NCBI GenBank assembly: GCA_016839165.1
Contig: CP069300.1
Span: forward strand, 5,456,001 to 5,520,000
DNA from: Bradyrhizobium sp. PSBB068
Lineage (GTDB): Bacteria > Pseudomonadota > Alphaproteobacteria > Rhizobiales > Xanthobacteraceae
Reading direction: 5' to 3'
DNA: 64,000 nucleotides
The notes under the pieces are model-generated. The model had not been told where the DNA came from. It did not search any database and was given only the letters and a program-made list of their open reading frames with translations. Shown piece after piece: positions 10,936 to 21,268 of this stretch. The stretch's first letter is position 1; each line of letters begins with the position of its first letter. The position numbers and the translations under genes are program-made.

Positions 10936-11385
10936 GTGGACCGACAAGCCTCCGCCGAGTGGCGCGCGCAGTTGCTGCATACCTGGCAGCTGGCGGTACT
11001 GCGCTTTGCGATCACGCTGGACGATGCAGATCGATTGCACCTCCTGGCTATCGCCGATGAGATCGATCGCGGCGGCCAATTCGATCGACAGAGCAGCTTT
11101 AGCTTCTTTCGCAGTTGCAGCACCGAACTCTGCGCAGCCATTCTGCGGCAGAACGATTCTGCAGACGCCATCTTGCGGCATTTTGCTGCACGAATTGAGG
11201 ACGCTCGGCTGCGGCGCGCGTTCGCGGCCGCAGTAGGAATTCGGTCCGATCCGGGCGGCAGCAAGTCCAGGCAGCCGGACTGGCTGTGGCGAGGGCTCAC
11301 GTCGCGCGACGTTTGCGCGGTCCAGCCCGGAACGGTCAGAGAATCAGCAATCCGGACGCGGCCTCCGCGCCGCGAGCGAGGATGA
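10936..11385 (+). CDS. Hypothetical protein, about 149 residues
   Basis: No family recognised. The frame encodes an arginine- and alanine-rich soluble protein with a helical N-terminal half (RQASAEWRAQLLHTWQLAV and LDDADRLHLLAIADEIDRGG), a cysteine pair (SCSTELCAAIL) and a disordered basic tail (RTRPPRRERG). The amphipathic helices and codon choice look genuinely coding. The start is uncertain: GTG codons at 10927 and 10936 and a TTG at 10879 are all in frame, none with a strong ribosome-binding site. It stands alone between the divergent kdp region and the next small genes. Confidence 0.5.
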   Translation: MDRQASAEWRAQLLHTWQLAVLRFAITLDDADRLHLLAIADEIDRGGQFDRQSSFSFFRSCSTELCAAILRQNDSADAILRHFAARIEDARLRRAFAAAVGIRSDPGGSKSRQPDWLWRGLTSRDVCAVQPGTVRESAIRTRPPRRERG

Positions 11386-11546
11386 GTGCTGACTGTCCAA
11401 CTGCCCCTTATGGAATCCCTATATCTCCGCCCCTCGCCTCATCTCGTTTTCAAACAGCCATCCGGCCATTTTGGGCGTGCGGCCAATGCCTTGAACCAGT
11501 GCTTTGAACCCAATGCCTTGGACCGCGCGCAAGACGAGATGACGCC

Positions 11547-12011
11547 ATGTCCGTGCTACCCCAAAACGCCCCCACCGACCTCGGCGACCGGCTGCGCGAC
11601 GCCTATGCGGTGTCCGCCGAATTCATGGCCGACATCATCGGCCAGACCTGCCGGCGCTTTCCCTCGGTTGGACAGAGCGGCAAGACCTCGCGCGTCGAGC
11701 GCCTGATCCAGTCCGGCGCCTGGACCGACGCCGCGATCGCGCTGCTCGACCTCGAACTGCCGCAATGGCAGATTCGCCGCCTGGTCTATGACGAGGGCGA
11801 GTGGCACTGCGCCTTGTCGCGCGAACGCGAGCTGCCCGACTGGCTCGACCAGTCAATCGAGACCCATCATGCCGATCTCGCGCTCGCAATCCTCAGCGCC
11901 TTCGTCGAGGCGCAGCGGATTTCCTGGCCCGATAGCCGGCCCAGCGTGCCCACAGCCCGCGGCGGCACGCGTTCCTGCTACGCGCCGCTGCTCGTCGACA
12001 ATTTCTGCTGA
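11547..12011 (+). CDS. Conserved hypothetical protein, 154 residues
   Basis: A 154-residue soluble protein starting MSVLPQNAPTDLGDRLRDAY. The middle contains SGAWTDAAIALLDLELPQW and RRLVYDEGEWHCALSRER, followed by LPDWLDQSIETHHADLALAI and a low-complexity end. I recognise this general sequence from rhizobial genomes as an uncharacterised protein but cannot name a domain. One of the AT-rich KdpE-like words (11408-11425) lies about 120 bases upstream. It is the first of four closely spaced plus-strand genes leading to the DapA-like gene. Confidence 0.7.
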   Translation: MSVLPQNAPTDLGDRLRDAYAVSAEFMADIIGQTCRRFPSVGQSGKTSRVERLIQSGAWTDAAIALLDLELPQWQIRRLVYDEGEWHCALSRERELPDWLDQSIETHHADLALAILSAFVEAQRISWPDSRPSVPTARGGTRSCYAPLLVDNFC

Positions 12012-12024
12012 TGACGGCGCAACC

Positions 12025-12300
12025 GTGAACACCAAACAACTGCCTCAACAGCTGCAGTCGGTCCAGGTCATGGTCCGGTTCGGCTTCCGGCTTGCCATCA
12101 TGATCGGCTTTGCCGTGTTCGCCGGCGCGGGCATCGGCCGGGGCCTCGTCGCGCTGCTGTGGATGTCGGCGCTGATCTGCGCGCTCGCCGGGCTGTTCAA
12201 GCGCGAGATGCCGTTCGCCGCGAACCTCAACCACTGGGACGAGATGACCGCCTATGTCGCGCTATGCGCACTCGGCACCGGTATCGTCCAGCACCTCTGA
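12025..12300 (+). CDS. Small two-helix membrane protein
   Basis: A 91-residue protein from a GTG start (VNTKQLPQQLQSVQVMV) with two clear hydrophobic segments, LAIMIGFAVFAGAGIGRGL and ALLWMSALICALAGLF, then a short polar loop and a weakly hydrophobic end (AYVALCALGTGIVQHL). It begins 13 bases after the preceding stop, suggesting co-transcription. No family recognised; an inner-membrane location is inferred from hydrophobicity only. A longer in-frame opening from 11788 overlaps the preceding gene and is rejected. Confidence 0.6.
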   Translation: MNTKQLPQQLQSVQVMVRFGFRLAIMIGFAVFAGAGIGRGLVALLWMSALICALAGLFKREMPFAANLNHWDEMTAYVALCALGTGIVQHL

Positions 12301-12415
12301 ACCCATCCTTCAAATCCTATGCCGCTCCTATGAAGTCGGCCATCCGCCGCGCTCGATTTCATATCCGACACAACAGACATTGATCGCGTGACTTCGAACT
12401 GAAGGACTGACCAAC

Positions 12416-12670
12416 GTGAAAGTCGTCGAACCTCCCTCGTGTAGTGCAGCGTCCACCATCGTCTTCATCGGCCGCAACCACCGCGGCCAGTGGGTCGCCC
12501 AGCAACAGAACGGCCTCTATGGCGGCCTGTTCATCAACCGCGCCCAGGCCGTCAAATATGCGCTGTTCGAGAACGGCCAGCATCCCGAAATGATCATCGA
12601 GCTGTCGCGTGAGTTCGAGCTCGATATGCGCGGCAAGACCGCTGATATCCCCGCGAGCCGCGTGGCGTGA
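12416..12670 (+). CDS. Conserved hypothetical protein, 84 residues
   Basis: A small soluble protein from a GTG start with AAGGA about ten bases upstream. Its core (IVFIGRNHRGQWVAQQQNG, GGLFINRAQAVKYALFENG, then MIIELSREFELD) looks like a compact beta-hairpin plus helix, similar to small proteins annotated as hypothetical across rhizobia. The stop overlaps the next gene's GTG (GTGA), implying translational coupling with the DapA-like protein. Function unknown. Confidence 0.7.
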   Translation: MKVVEPPSCSAASTIVFIGRNHRGQWVAQQQNGLYGGLFINRAQAVKYALFENGQHPEMIIELSREFELDMRGKTADIPASRVA

Positions 12671-13620
12671 GCCGCCCCATGATCTTCACACCAGCATCGA
12701 GATGGGCACCGAACGCCGATTCGGCCGAATGGCTGTCGGGCTTCATCCCCGATCTTCCGACCCCCTTCGACCTCCACGACGAGATCGACGCCGATACATT
12801 CGGTCGGCTGTGCGAGCGCCAGATCGCGGCCGGCGCGACCGCGCTTGTGGTCGGCGAGACCGCGGGCGAAAGCTCGACGCTGGAGCCCGCGGAGCGCGCG
12901 CAGCTGGTTAGCATCGCCGCCCGTGTCGCGCGCAAGCGGGTCCGGATCATCGCCGGCGCCGGGTCGAACGCGACGGACCGCGCCGTCACGTTCACGCGAG
13001 CCGCGCAGGCGGCTGGCGCCGACGCCATCATGTCGGTCGTGCCCTATTACAACAAGCCGATGCCGCACGGCATGGCGGCGCACTTCCGCGCCGTGGCCGC
13101 GGCCACGACACTGCCCATCATCCTGCACGACGTTCCGTCACGGACGGTCAAAGGTCTCACCGACGAGACGCTGCTCGAACTCGCCGCATCGCCGCGGTTT
13201 GCGGGATTGCGCGACGGCAGCGCCGACATTGCCCGCCTGGCACGGCTGCGCTCACGCCTGCCCGCGCGATTCCGGATGCTGACCGGCGACGACATTTCAT
13301 CGCTCGCCTGGCTCGCGGCCGGTGGCGACGGCTGCATCTCGACCGTGGCCAACGTCGCGCCCGATCTGTATGGCGCCGCCTACCGGCATTTCCGCGCCGG
13401 CCGGCTGTATCAGGCGCGCGAGCTGCATCAGCGGCTGGTGCCGCTCGCAACCCTGCTGGAGCGCGAGCATCCTGCCGCCCTGAAATTCGCGCTGGCGCTG
13501 CTCGGGTTCATGCAACCGGCGACGCGGCTGCCGATCGTGCAACTGGGGGCAGCCGACAAGGCCGAGGTCGCCCAGGCGATGGCTGCGCTTGCCGACGAGT
13601 ATCTTGCAGCTGCGCAGTGA
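12667..13620 (+). CDS. DapA-like aldolase-fold protein lacking the Schiff-base lysine
   Basis: A 317-residue TIM-barrel protein of the dihydrodipicolinate synthase/N-acetylneuraminate lyase family. Family landmarks are visible: VVGETAGESSTL (about 61-72), the tyrosine motif SVVPYYNKP (123-131), HDVPSRT (154-160), LTGDD and GGDGCISTVANVAPD. At the place of the catalytic lysine in the usual GIKEATGD block this protein reads GLRDGSAD, so Arg182 replaces the Schiff-base Lys. A classical pyruvate aldolase mechanism is therefore unlikely; it may be a non-catalytic or mechanistically altered paralogue. Its GTG start overlaps the preceding gene's stop; an ATG four codons later is an alternative start. 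Confidence 0.85.
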   Translation: MSRPMIFTPASRWAPNADSAEWLSGFIPDLPTPFDLHDEIDADTFGRLCERQIAAGATALVVGETAGESSTLEPAERAQLVSIAARVARKRVRIIAGAGSNATDRAVTFTRAAQAAGADAIMSVVPYYNKPMPHGMAAHFRAVAAATTLPIILHDVPSRTVKGLTDETLLELAASPRFAGLRDGSADIARLARLRSRLPARFRMLTGDDISSLAWLAAGGDGCISTVANVAPDLYGAAYRHFRAGRLYQARELHQRLVPLATLLEREHPAALKFALALLGFMQPATRLPIVQLGAADKAEVAQAMAALADEYLAAAQ

Positions 13621-13740
13621 CCCGCTGACGCAACGCAAGTCATCGCAATGCACAATGGCACGTGCAACGTCGCCCGTGACACCGCGACATATTGAGGTTC
13701 CGGAACCGCGCCCCATATCCACGGCAAGGGAGTGCTTGCC

Positions 13741-15120
13741 GTGCAGACCTTCAAGGCGGCTCTCGTTATGGCGATCGCACTGGTTGTCTGGATCGGTCCC
13801 GGCGCGGCCGCGGACGGCAACCGTGTTGCCCTGACCATTTCCATCGATGGCGCGATCGGGCCGGCATCGGCCAACTACGTCAAGGACGGCTTGGCGAAGG
13901 CAGCGGAGCGTCACGCCGAGGTCGTGATCCTGCGCCTGAACACGCCGGGCGGTCTCAGCACCAGCATGCGCGAGATCATCACCGACGTACTGGCCTCGCC
14001 TATTCCCGTCATCGGCTATGTTGCGCCCTCCGGCGCCCATGCCGCGAGCGCCGGGACCTATATCCTCTATGCAACCCATCTCGCGGCCATGGCGCCCGGC
14101 ACCAATATCGGCGCCGCGACGCCGGTGCAGATCGGCGGCCCGTTGCCGGGTCTGCCGGGCAGCAACCCGGATAAGGGTGGCAAGGACAAGGACAATTCGG
14201 CCGAGCCGAAAGATGCCATGACGGCGAAGGTGACGAATGACGCCGTCGCGTTCATCCGCAGCCTCGCCGAACTGCGCGGCCGCAACGCCGACTGGGCCGA
14301 GAAGGCGGTCCGCGATGCCGCCACCCTCTCCACCAACGCTGCGTTGCAGGCCCATGTCACCGAATTCACCGCGCATGATCCGGCCGACCTGCTCAGGCAG
14401 GTCGATGGCCGGACGGTGGAGCTCGCCGACGGCAAGACGCATACCCTGGCGACCAAGGAAGCCGTGATCGAGGCCATCGATCCCGGCTGGATTTCGCGCG
14501 CGCTCGCGGTCATCACCGACCCCAACATCGCCTTCGTCCTGCTGATGGTCGGCATCTACGGGCTGATCTTCGAGTTCATGTCGCCCGGTGCCGTGGCGCC
14601 CGGGGTGGTCGGGACGATCTGCCTGCTGGTCGGCCTCTACGCGCTCAACATGCTGCCGATCAACTACGCCGGCTTCGGCCTGATGTTGGTCGGGATCGCG
14701 CTGCTCGCGATCGAGGCCTTCAACCCGACCGTCGTGATCGGCCTCGGCGGCATCGTCGCCTTCGTGCTGGGAGCCGCCATGCTGTTCAGGATCGAGGCGC
14801 CCGGATATGCCCTGTCATGGCCGCTGATCGGTATCGTCGCCGCGATGTTCACCGGGCTCATCCTCGTCGTGCTCGGGGCGCTGCGCCGCGCGCGCCACGG
14901 CCCGGTCCGGACCGGCGCGCAGGCCATGCGCGGGCTATCGGCCGAGGTTCTCGACTGGTCCGAGACATCAGGTCACGTCTTCACCAATGGTGAGCGCTGG
15001 CAAGCGCGCGGCACCGAGACATTCAAGGCGGGAGAGACGGTCGAGGTCGCCAGCATCATCGATTTGACGCTGGTGGTACGGCGTGCGCCGGCCGCCGCCG
15101 GCGAAGGAGGTTCAGCATGA
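13741..15120 (+). CDS. nfeD: NfeD-family ClpP-class membrane serine protease
   Basis: A long-form NfeD protein of about 459 residues. A signal/membrane helix ([17 protein letters not shown]) precedes a ClpP-class protease domain with the nucleophile block [12 protein letters not shown] and [13 protein letters not shown]. Then come four or five membrane helices ([41 protein letters not shown]) and a C-terminal OB-fold NfeD domain (GLSAEVLDW...[10 protein letters not shown]). Homologues cleave stomatin partners. The GTG at 13741 follows AAGGGAG by eight bases; GTG 13732 is the alternative. It overlaps the slipin gene by four bases, the conserved operon arrangement for this pair. Confidence 0.92.
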   Translation: MQTFKAALVMAIALVVWIGPGAAADGNRVALTISIDGAIGPASANYVKDGLAKAAERHAEVVILRLNTPGGLSTSMREIITDVLASPIPVIGYVAPSGAHAASAGTYILYATHLAAMAPGTNIGAATPVQIGGPLPGLPGSNPDKGGKDKDNSAEPKDAMTAKVTNDAVAFIRSLAELRGRNADWAEKAVRDAATLSTNAALQAHVTEFTAHDPADLLRQVDGRTVELADGKTHTLATKEAVIEAIDPGWISRALAVITDPNIAFVLLMVGIYGLIFEFMSPGAVAPGVVGTICLLVGLYALNMLPINYAGFGLMLVGIALLAIEAFNPTVVIGLGGIVAFVLGAAMLFRIEAPGYALSWPLIGIVAAMFTGLILVVLGALRRARHGPVRTGAQAMRGLSAEVLDWSETSGHVFTNGERWQARGTETFKAGETVEVASIIDLTLVVRRAPAAAGEGGSA

Positions 15121-15878
15121 TGCTTGATTATTTCACCTATGGGGCGGTCGCGCTGCTTGTGATCATCTTCCTGACCCAGGCGGTGCGCGTGCTGCGCGAA
15201 TACGAACGCGGCGTCATCGTCACGCTCGGCCGCTTCACCGGGGTGAAGGGCCCGGGGCTGATCATCCTGATTCCGGTGGTGCAGCAGCTCGTGAAGGTCG
15301 ATCTCAGGGTGATGGTGCAGGTGGTGCCGCCGCAGGACGTGATTTCCCGCGACAACGTCTCGGTCAAGGTCAATGCCGTGCTCTACTTCCGCATCGTCGA
15401 TCCCGAGCGTGCCATCATCAAGGTCAGCGATTACATGTCCGCAACCAGCCAGCTGGCGCAGACCACGCTGCGCTCAGTGCTCGGCAAGCACGAGCTCGAC
15501 GAGATGCTCGCCGAACGCGACAAGTTGAACGCCGACATCCAGGAGACCCTCGACAAGCAGACCGACGTCTGGGGCATCAAGGTCACCGCAGTCGAGATCA
15601 AGGACATCGACATCAACGAGACCATGGTGCGGGCGATCGCCAAGCAGGCCGAGGCGGAACGGCTGCGGCGCGCCAAGGTGATCAATGCGATGGGCGAGCA
15701 GCAGGCGGCCGAGAAGCTGGTCGAGGCCGGCCGGATCCTTGCCCAGGAGCCGCAGGCGATGCAGCTCCGCTATTTCGCCGCGCTCCACGACATTGCCGGC
15801 GAGCGCTCCTCAACCGTGGTGTTCCCGCTGCCGATGAACCTGCTCGATCACCTGACGCGGCGCAGCGAGGCCACCTGA
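15117..15878 (+). CDS. Slipin/stomatin-like SPFH membrane protein
   Basis: A 253-residue SPFH-domain protein: one N-terminal membrane helix ([17 protein letters not shown]), then the band-7 domain with [32 protein letters not shown] and the [17 protein letters not shown] coiled-coil region, ending [11 protein letters not shown]. These proteins form large membrane rings and are substrates or partners of long-form NfeD proteases. The start overlaps nfeD (ATGATG within the nfeD stop), so the two are translationally coupled. Function in membrane microdomain or stress maintenance is inferred from the family. Confidence 0.94.
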   Translation: MMLDYFTYGAVALLVIIFLTQAVRVLREYERGVIVTLGRFTGVKGPGLIILIPVVQQLVKVDLRVMVQVVPPQDVISRDNVSVKVNAVLYFRIVDPERAIIKVSDYMSATSQLAQTTLRSVLGKHELDEMLAERDKLNADIQETLDKQTDVWGIKVTAVEIKDIDINETMVRAIAKQAEAERLRRAKVINAMGEQQAAEKLVEAGRILAQEPQAMQLRYFAALHDIAGERSSTVVFPLPMNLLDHLTRRSEAT

Positions 15879-16039
15879 CCCGGCAGATGCTTGGCCCGCC
15901 AGGCCGGCCCCGGGCCACGCATGTAATGCGCCTCGGGCCGATAGATGCTGATCGGCTCCTCGCCGATCCAGGCCAGAAACTTGAACAGCGCTTGCGCGGC
16001 GCTGCGCAGCGGGGCAGCGATGAATGATGCGGTGCGCAT
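15848..16039 (-). CDS. Small hypothetical protein, 63 residues
   Basis: A 63-residue basic protein that begins [20 protein letters not shown] and continues [21 protein letters not shown] recall closely similar short proteins in Bradyrhizobium but no assigned function. It follows the next minus-strand gene (16041-16316) with a one-base gap, so the two look co-translated. Its last codons overlap the 3' end of the slipin gene on the opposite strand by about 30 bases, a convergent overlap. Confidence 0.6.
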   Translation of the reverse strand: MRTASFIAAPLRSAAQALFKFLAWIGEEPISIYRPEAHYMRGPGPAWRAKHLPGQVASLRRVR

Positions 16040-16040
16040 T

Positions 16041-16316
16041 TCAGTAGTCCCACTTCTCGCCGAGCACGGCCGGCGTCCGCGGATAGCGCTCGGCATCGCC
16101 GCCGGGCATACCGACATCGAGATGGGCTCGCGCCCACCCCTCGTGGCCACGATGCAGCAACAGCTCGTTGCGCAACCGATGGATCTTGGCGGCGGCGATC
16201 GCGCGATGAACCGTCCTGAAGGCCGCGCCGATCCGGCGCATGACCCGTCGCAGGGTCACCGGCATGGCGCCGGCCGAATTCTGCGGCCGGACGTCGTGTA
16301 AATGGAGCAAGGTCAT
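16041..16316 (-). CDS. Small hypothetical basic protein, 91 residues
   Basis: A 91-residue protein from ATG 16316 with AAGGTGG as ribosome-binding site. The sequence includes LRRVMRRIGAAFRTVHRAIA and KIHRLRNELLLHRGHEGWAR, an arginine/histidine-rich amphipathic region reminiscent of short DUF1127-like proteins, although I cannot confirm membership, and ends in PAVLGEKWDY. It leads a two-gene unit with the 63-residue protein downstream. The open frame continues upstream to 16469 without a better start. Confidence 0.6.
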   Translation of the reverse strand: MTLLHLHDVRPQNSAGAMPVTLRRVMRRIGAAFRTVHRAIAAAKIHRLRNELLLHRGHEGWARAHLDVGMPGGDAERYPRTPAVLGEKWDY

Positions 16317-16578
16317 GTCCCACCTTCCTGTTGGCGGCGCGTGCGAGCGCACCGCGTCAAGCTCAAAGATGCTGGGAAGGCCGTAGGAATTCGAGAGGAC
16401 CCGTCGTTGCGCCGCATAGGCACGGCATAAACGGCCAGATGTCGCCGACGCAGTGCAGCCGTGCCGCAAATCACGAGATTTCGGACAATTTTACCCTCGA
16501 ACGGCCGTGCGCAGGGCCGGTTTACGGTCGGCGGCAAGACCGGTAACGTTGCCCGCCAATGCGACGTGGAGAGTGCCG

Positions 16579-16986
16579 ATGCGGCCCAAGGACCAGACCA
16601 ACTGGATGCTGTCGGATGCGATCGAGGCGCTCGCCCGCGCCGAACGGTTGCACCAGAGCTTCCTCAATTTGCACCCCCGCGCGGGCGGCAGCGAGCCGAG
16701 CTGGGAACCGCCGATGGACGTGATCGAGACCGAGCAGGAGATCCTGATCCTGGTCGCGCTGCCGGGGGTCGATCCCGACCAGGTCGAGGCCGCGCTCGAC
16801 GGCGGCACGCTGGTGATCTCCGGCCGCCGCACCTTGCCCCCTGAACTCCGTAACGCCCGCATCCTGCGCCTCGAGCTGCCGCAAGGCCGCTTCGAGCGCC
16901 GCATCACGCTGCCGACCGGCCGCTACACCATCAGCCGCTTTGCCGCGCATGGCTGCGTCGGCCTGCGGCTCGGAAAATCGAGCTAG
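16579..16986 (+). CDS. Hsp20/alpha-crystallin small heat-shock protein
   Basis: A 135-residue ATP-independent chaperone. The alpha-crystallin domain is visible from WEPPMDVIETEQEILILVAL through PGVDPDQVEAALDGGTLVI and LPQGRFERRITLP to a shortened end (CVGLRLGKSS). The usual C-terminal I-X-I/V anchoring motif is missing, so oligomer assembly may differ from canonical Hsp20. It lies 11 bases before lon on the same strand, placing a holdase and the Lon protease in one protein-quality-control operon. The ATG at 16579 has GGAGAG upstream. Confidence 0.88.
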   Translation: MRPKDQTNWMLSDAIEALARAERLHQSFLNLHPRAGGSEPSWEPPMDVIETEQEILILVALPGVDPDQVEAALDGGTLVISGRRTLPPELRNARILRLELPQGRFERRITLPTGRYTISRFAAHGCVGLRLGKSS

Positions 16987-16997
16987 AGGATTTCGCC

Positions 16998-19373
<2,376 letters not shown>

Positions 19374-19417
19374 TGGTTGCTGCACGAGGCTCCAACCGAC
19401 ATCTCGCCCGGGGCCAC

Positions 19418-19452
19418 CCCTCTCCCCAACCCTCCCCCGCAAGGGGGGAGGG
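19418..19452. repeat. GC-rich palindromic repeat after lon
   Basis: CCCTCCCCC, a GCAA loop and GGGGGGAGGG form a stable hairpin about 57 bases after the lon stop, preceded by CCCCTCTCCCCAAC. It could act as a transcription terminator-like barrier. The same repeat, in the opposite orientation, is split by the insertion sequence that follows (19605-19626 and 20805-20835). Confidence 0.75.
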
Positions 19453-19616
19453 AGCCTGGCAAGCGTGCTCACCTCACGTTATGGCGCAAGCAGCGCAGAC
19501 CATGTCTCGACCGCCGCATGATCCGTCACGCACACGTGGCGCTATGAGTACCGACTTCGTTTTGGAAGTTGCCGTGGCGCGCTTGTAAGGGAGCCAGAGG
19601 CGGAAGGGTTCCCTCC

Positions 19617-20814
19617 CCCTTGCGGGTAGGGCTATCGCATATGGGCCAGGACGGTGAGAAGGAAGTCGTTGCTCCATCTTGCCTGGAGCATTTTGTGGCT
19701 GGTCCGCGCTGGACCTGGCGTGGCTTGCAGGGCGTTGATGGCGAGCTTGCGGATGACGGCAAGGTTCTCCGGGGCGTGGTCCTTGCGGCTGCGGCAAGCG
19801 TCCTCGTCGAACAGAACGTCGAGAACCCAGTGCAGGTTGTTCTCGATGCTCCAGTGGGCGCGGACGACGTCGAGCAGCTTCTTGGCCGACAGCCGCCGCG
19901 AAGCCAGAAAGTATCGGGCCGTCCGCTTGGCAGGCTTGCCGGCCGTTGCGCGCCAGCTGTCGATGCGGCCGACCGCGACGATAGCGGGGAAGCCATGTTG
20001 CTTCGCCAATTGCGGTGCCGGCACGATGATGGCTTGCCGGCGCTCGATGCGATCGTGGGCGGCGGTTCTTCGCTGGCTTGCTCGCGCAGGCCGTCGGGCG
20101 GTGTCGAGCAACGCCTTGGCGGCCTTGAAGAGCCGGCCGCGATTGCTCTTGATGGCTAGAACGTAGTGGCCCTTCCGGTCGCGGATGGCCTGCGCGACAT
20201 CGGGCCGGCAATGCAAGGCGTCGGCAGTGACAAGAGCGCCGTCCAGATCGAGCGAGGCGAGGACTTCGAGAACGCCGGCAACCTCGTTGCGATTGGGGGC
20301 CTTCCTTTGAGCCAGCGCCATGCGTGTGCCTGCCGCCCAGACATTGACCATATGCAGCGGTGTGGATTGCCGCCCACGCATGAAGGCGCCGCGCAACGCC
20401 TTGCCGTCGATGCTGACCACGCCCTTGATGCCGAAGCCCTTGCTGAGCTTGCGCAAAATCGCTTCCAACCCCTTCGGGTCCAGAGCACGGAAGACGTTGC
20501 TGAACGTATCGTGGCTGGGGATGCCGGATCTGAGCTCCAGGAACCGCTGCAACAGCTCCTCTCGGCCTTTGCCGAAGAACTCGAACTCGGTGCAGGTCTT
20601 GGCGCCGGCCAGTGTCGCCGCCAAGGCGATGACGATGATCTCCACCAGATCGTGCCGCACGTTGCTGGCGCGGGGGTCCTTGAGTGGTCGAAGCAGGCGC
20701 TTGAGTTGGCGCATTCTGGTCTCCCTCGGGAAGCGAGAGACACCCAAAGAATCCAGTTCCAACCGCTTGGCAACACCCCTCCATCGCCATATGCGATTCC
20801 CCTACCCTTGCGGG
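19617..20814 (-). mobile_element. ISAs1-family insertion sequence with 10-bp target duplication
   Basis: The element occupies 19627-20804 (1,178 bases). The ends form an inverted repeat: left TAGGGCTATCGCATATGG, right (reverse complement) TAGGGGAATCGCATATGG, 16 of 18 identical. It is flanked by a perfect 10-base direct repeat CCCTTGCGGG (19617-19626 and 20805-20814), the target duplication. It encodes one transposase. Removing it restores a palindromic repeat like the one at 19418-19452, so it inserted into the loop of an existing repeat hairpin. Intact ends and an uninterrupted gene suggest a recent, possibly active copy. Confidence 0.92.
19632..20714 (-). CDS. ISAs1-family DDE transposase
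   Basis: A 360-residue transposase of the ISAs1/H-repeat type. It begins MRQLKRLLRPLKDPRASNVR, the normal opening of the family, and carries the DDE residues in VVSIDGKALRG (first Asp), ALVTADALHC (second Asp) and HWSIENNLHWVLDV (Glu), with the following DEDACRSRKDHAPENLAVIR helix. The ATG at 20714 is favoured by GAGGGAG upstream over an in-frame TTG at 20762. The TAG stop lies inside the terminal inverted repeat. The reading frame is uninterrupted. Confidence 0.93.
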   Translation of the reverse strand: MRQLKRLLRPLKDPRASNVRHDLVEIIVIALAATLAGAKTCTEFEFFGKGREELLQRFLELRSGIPSHDTFSNVFRALDPKGLEAILRKLSKGFGIKGVVSIDGKALRGAFMRGRQSTPLHMVNVWAAGTRMALAQRKAPNRNEVAGVLEVLASLDLDGALVTADALHCRPDVAQAIRDRKGHYVLAIKSNRGRLFKAAKALLDTARRPARASQRRTAAHDRIERRQAIIVPAPQLAKQHGFPAIVAVGRIDSWRATAGKPAKRTARYFLASRRLSAKKLLDVVRAHWSIENNLHWVLDVLFDEDACRSRKDHAPENLAVIRKLAINALQATPGPARTSHKMLQARWSNDFLLTVLAHMR

Positions 20815-20888
20815 GGAGGGTTAGGGAGAGGGGTGCCGCACGGCGTGCTCTCTCAGCTCGATCCTCGACGCATTCAGAGCGGTGGGGG

Positions 20889-21164
20889 TCAGCTCTTGCC
20901 CATGCAGTCTTCGATGTAAAACCAGCGATCGTCGCCGGTCAGGCCCTTCGCCTTCACCTCGGCGCGGCAGGCCTTCAGCTTGGGCTTGTTGGCGCGCCAC
21001 TGCGCCTTCATCGCCTTCAGTTTGTCCATCGTCAGCTTCATCTTCGACGGCTTGGCCGTCGTGGCGGCCGGTGCCGGCGCGGCGGGCGCCGTGGTCTGGG
21101 CCGACGCGACATGGAGTCCCACGGCGAGCAGCGCGGCGGCAAGGCAAATCCTGGTGCAAAACAT
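20889..21164 (-). CDS. Small secreted PsiF-like protein
   Basis: A 91-residue protein with an N-terminal signal peptide (MFCTRICLAAALLAVGLHVA, cleavage probably after SAQ), an alanine/proline/threonine linker and a C-terminal lysine-rich domain with two cysteines (LKACRAEVKAKGLTGDD and FYIEDCMGKS). The paired-cysteine KACRAEA/KGL pattern resembles the PsiF repeat family of periplasmic proteins. GGGGGAT precedes the ATG. Two copies of TGTTCGTTGAAT lie 22-48 bases upstream. It is downstream of the OFA transporter on the same strand but probably has its own promoter. Confidence 0.75.
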   Translation of the reverse strand: MFCTRICLAAALLAVGLHVASAQTTAPAAPAPAATTAKPSKMKLTMDKLKAMKAQWRANKPKLKACRAEVKAKGLTGDDRWFYIEDCMGKS

Positions 21165-21268
21165 CGAAATCCCCCATCCCAAGTCTGTTCGTTGAATGTT
21201 TGTTCGTTGAATAGAGCGAACGCCGCGGGTGCCGGAGAACCGGCAACCCGCGGCGCTGATGGTCGCAG

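Noticed and set aside
16453..16578. RNA thermometer (ROSE-type) leader before hsp20
   Set aside because: No clear short sequence pairing with the ribosome-binding site next to a characteristic ROSE fold could be found by eye.
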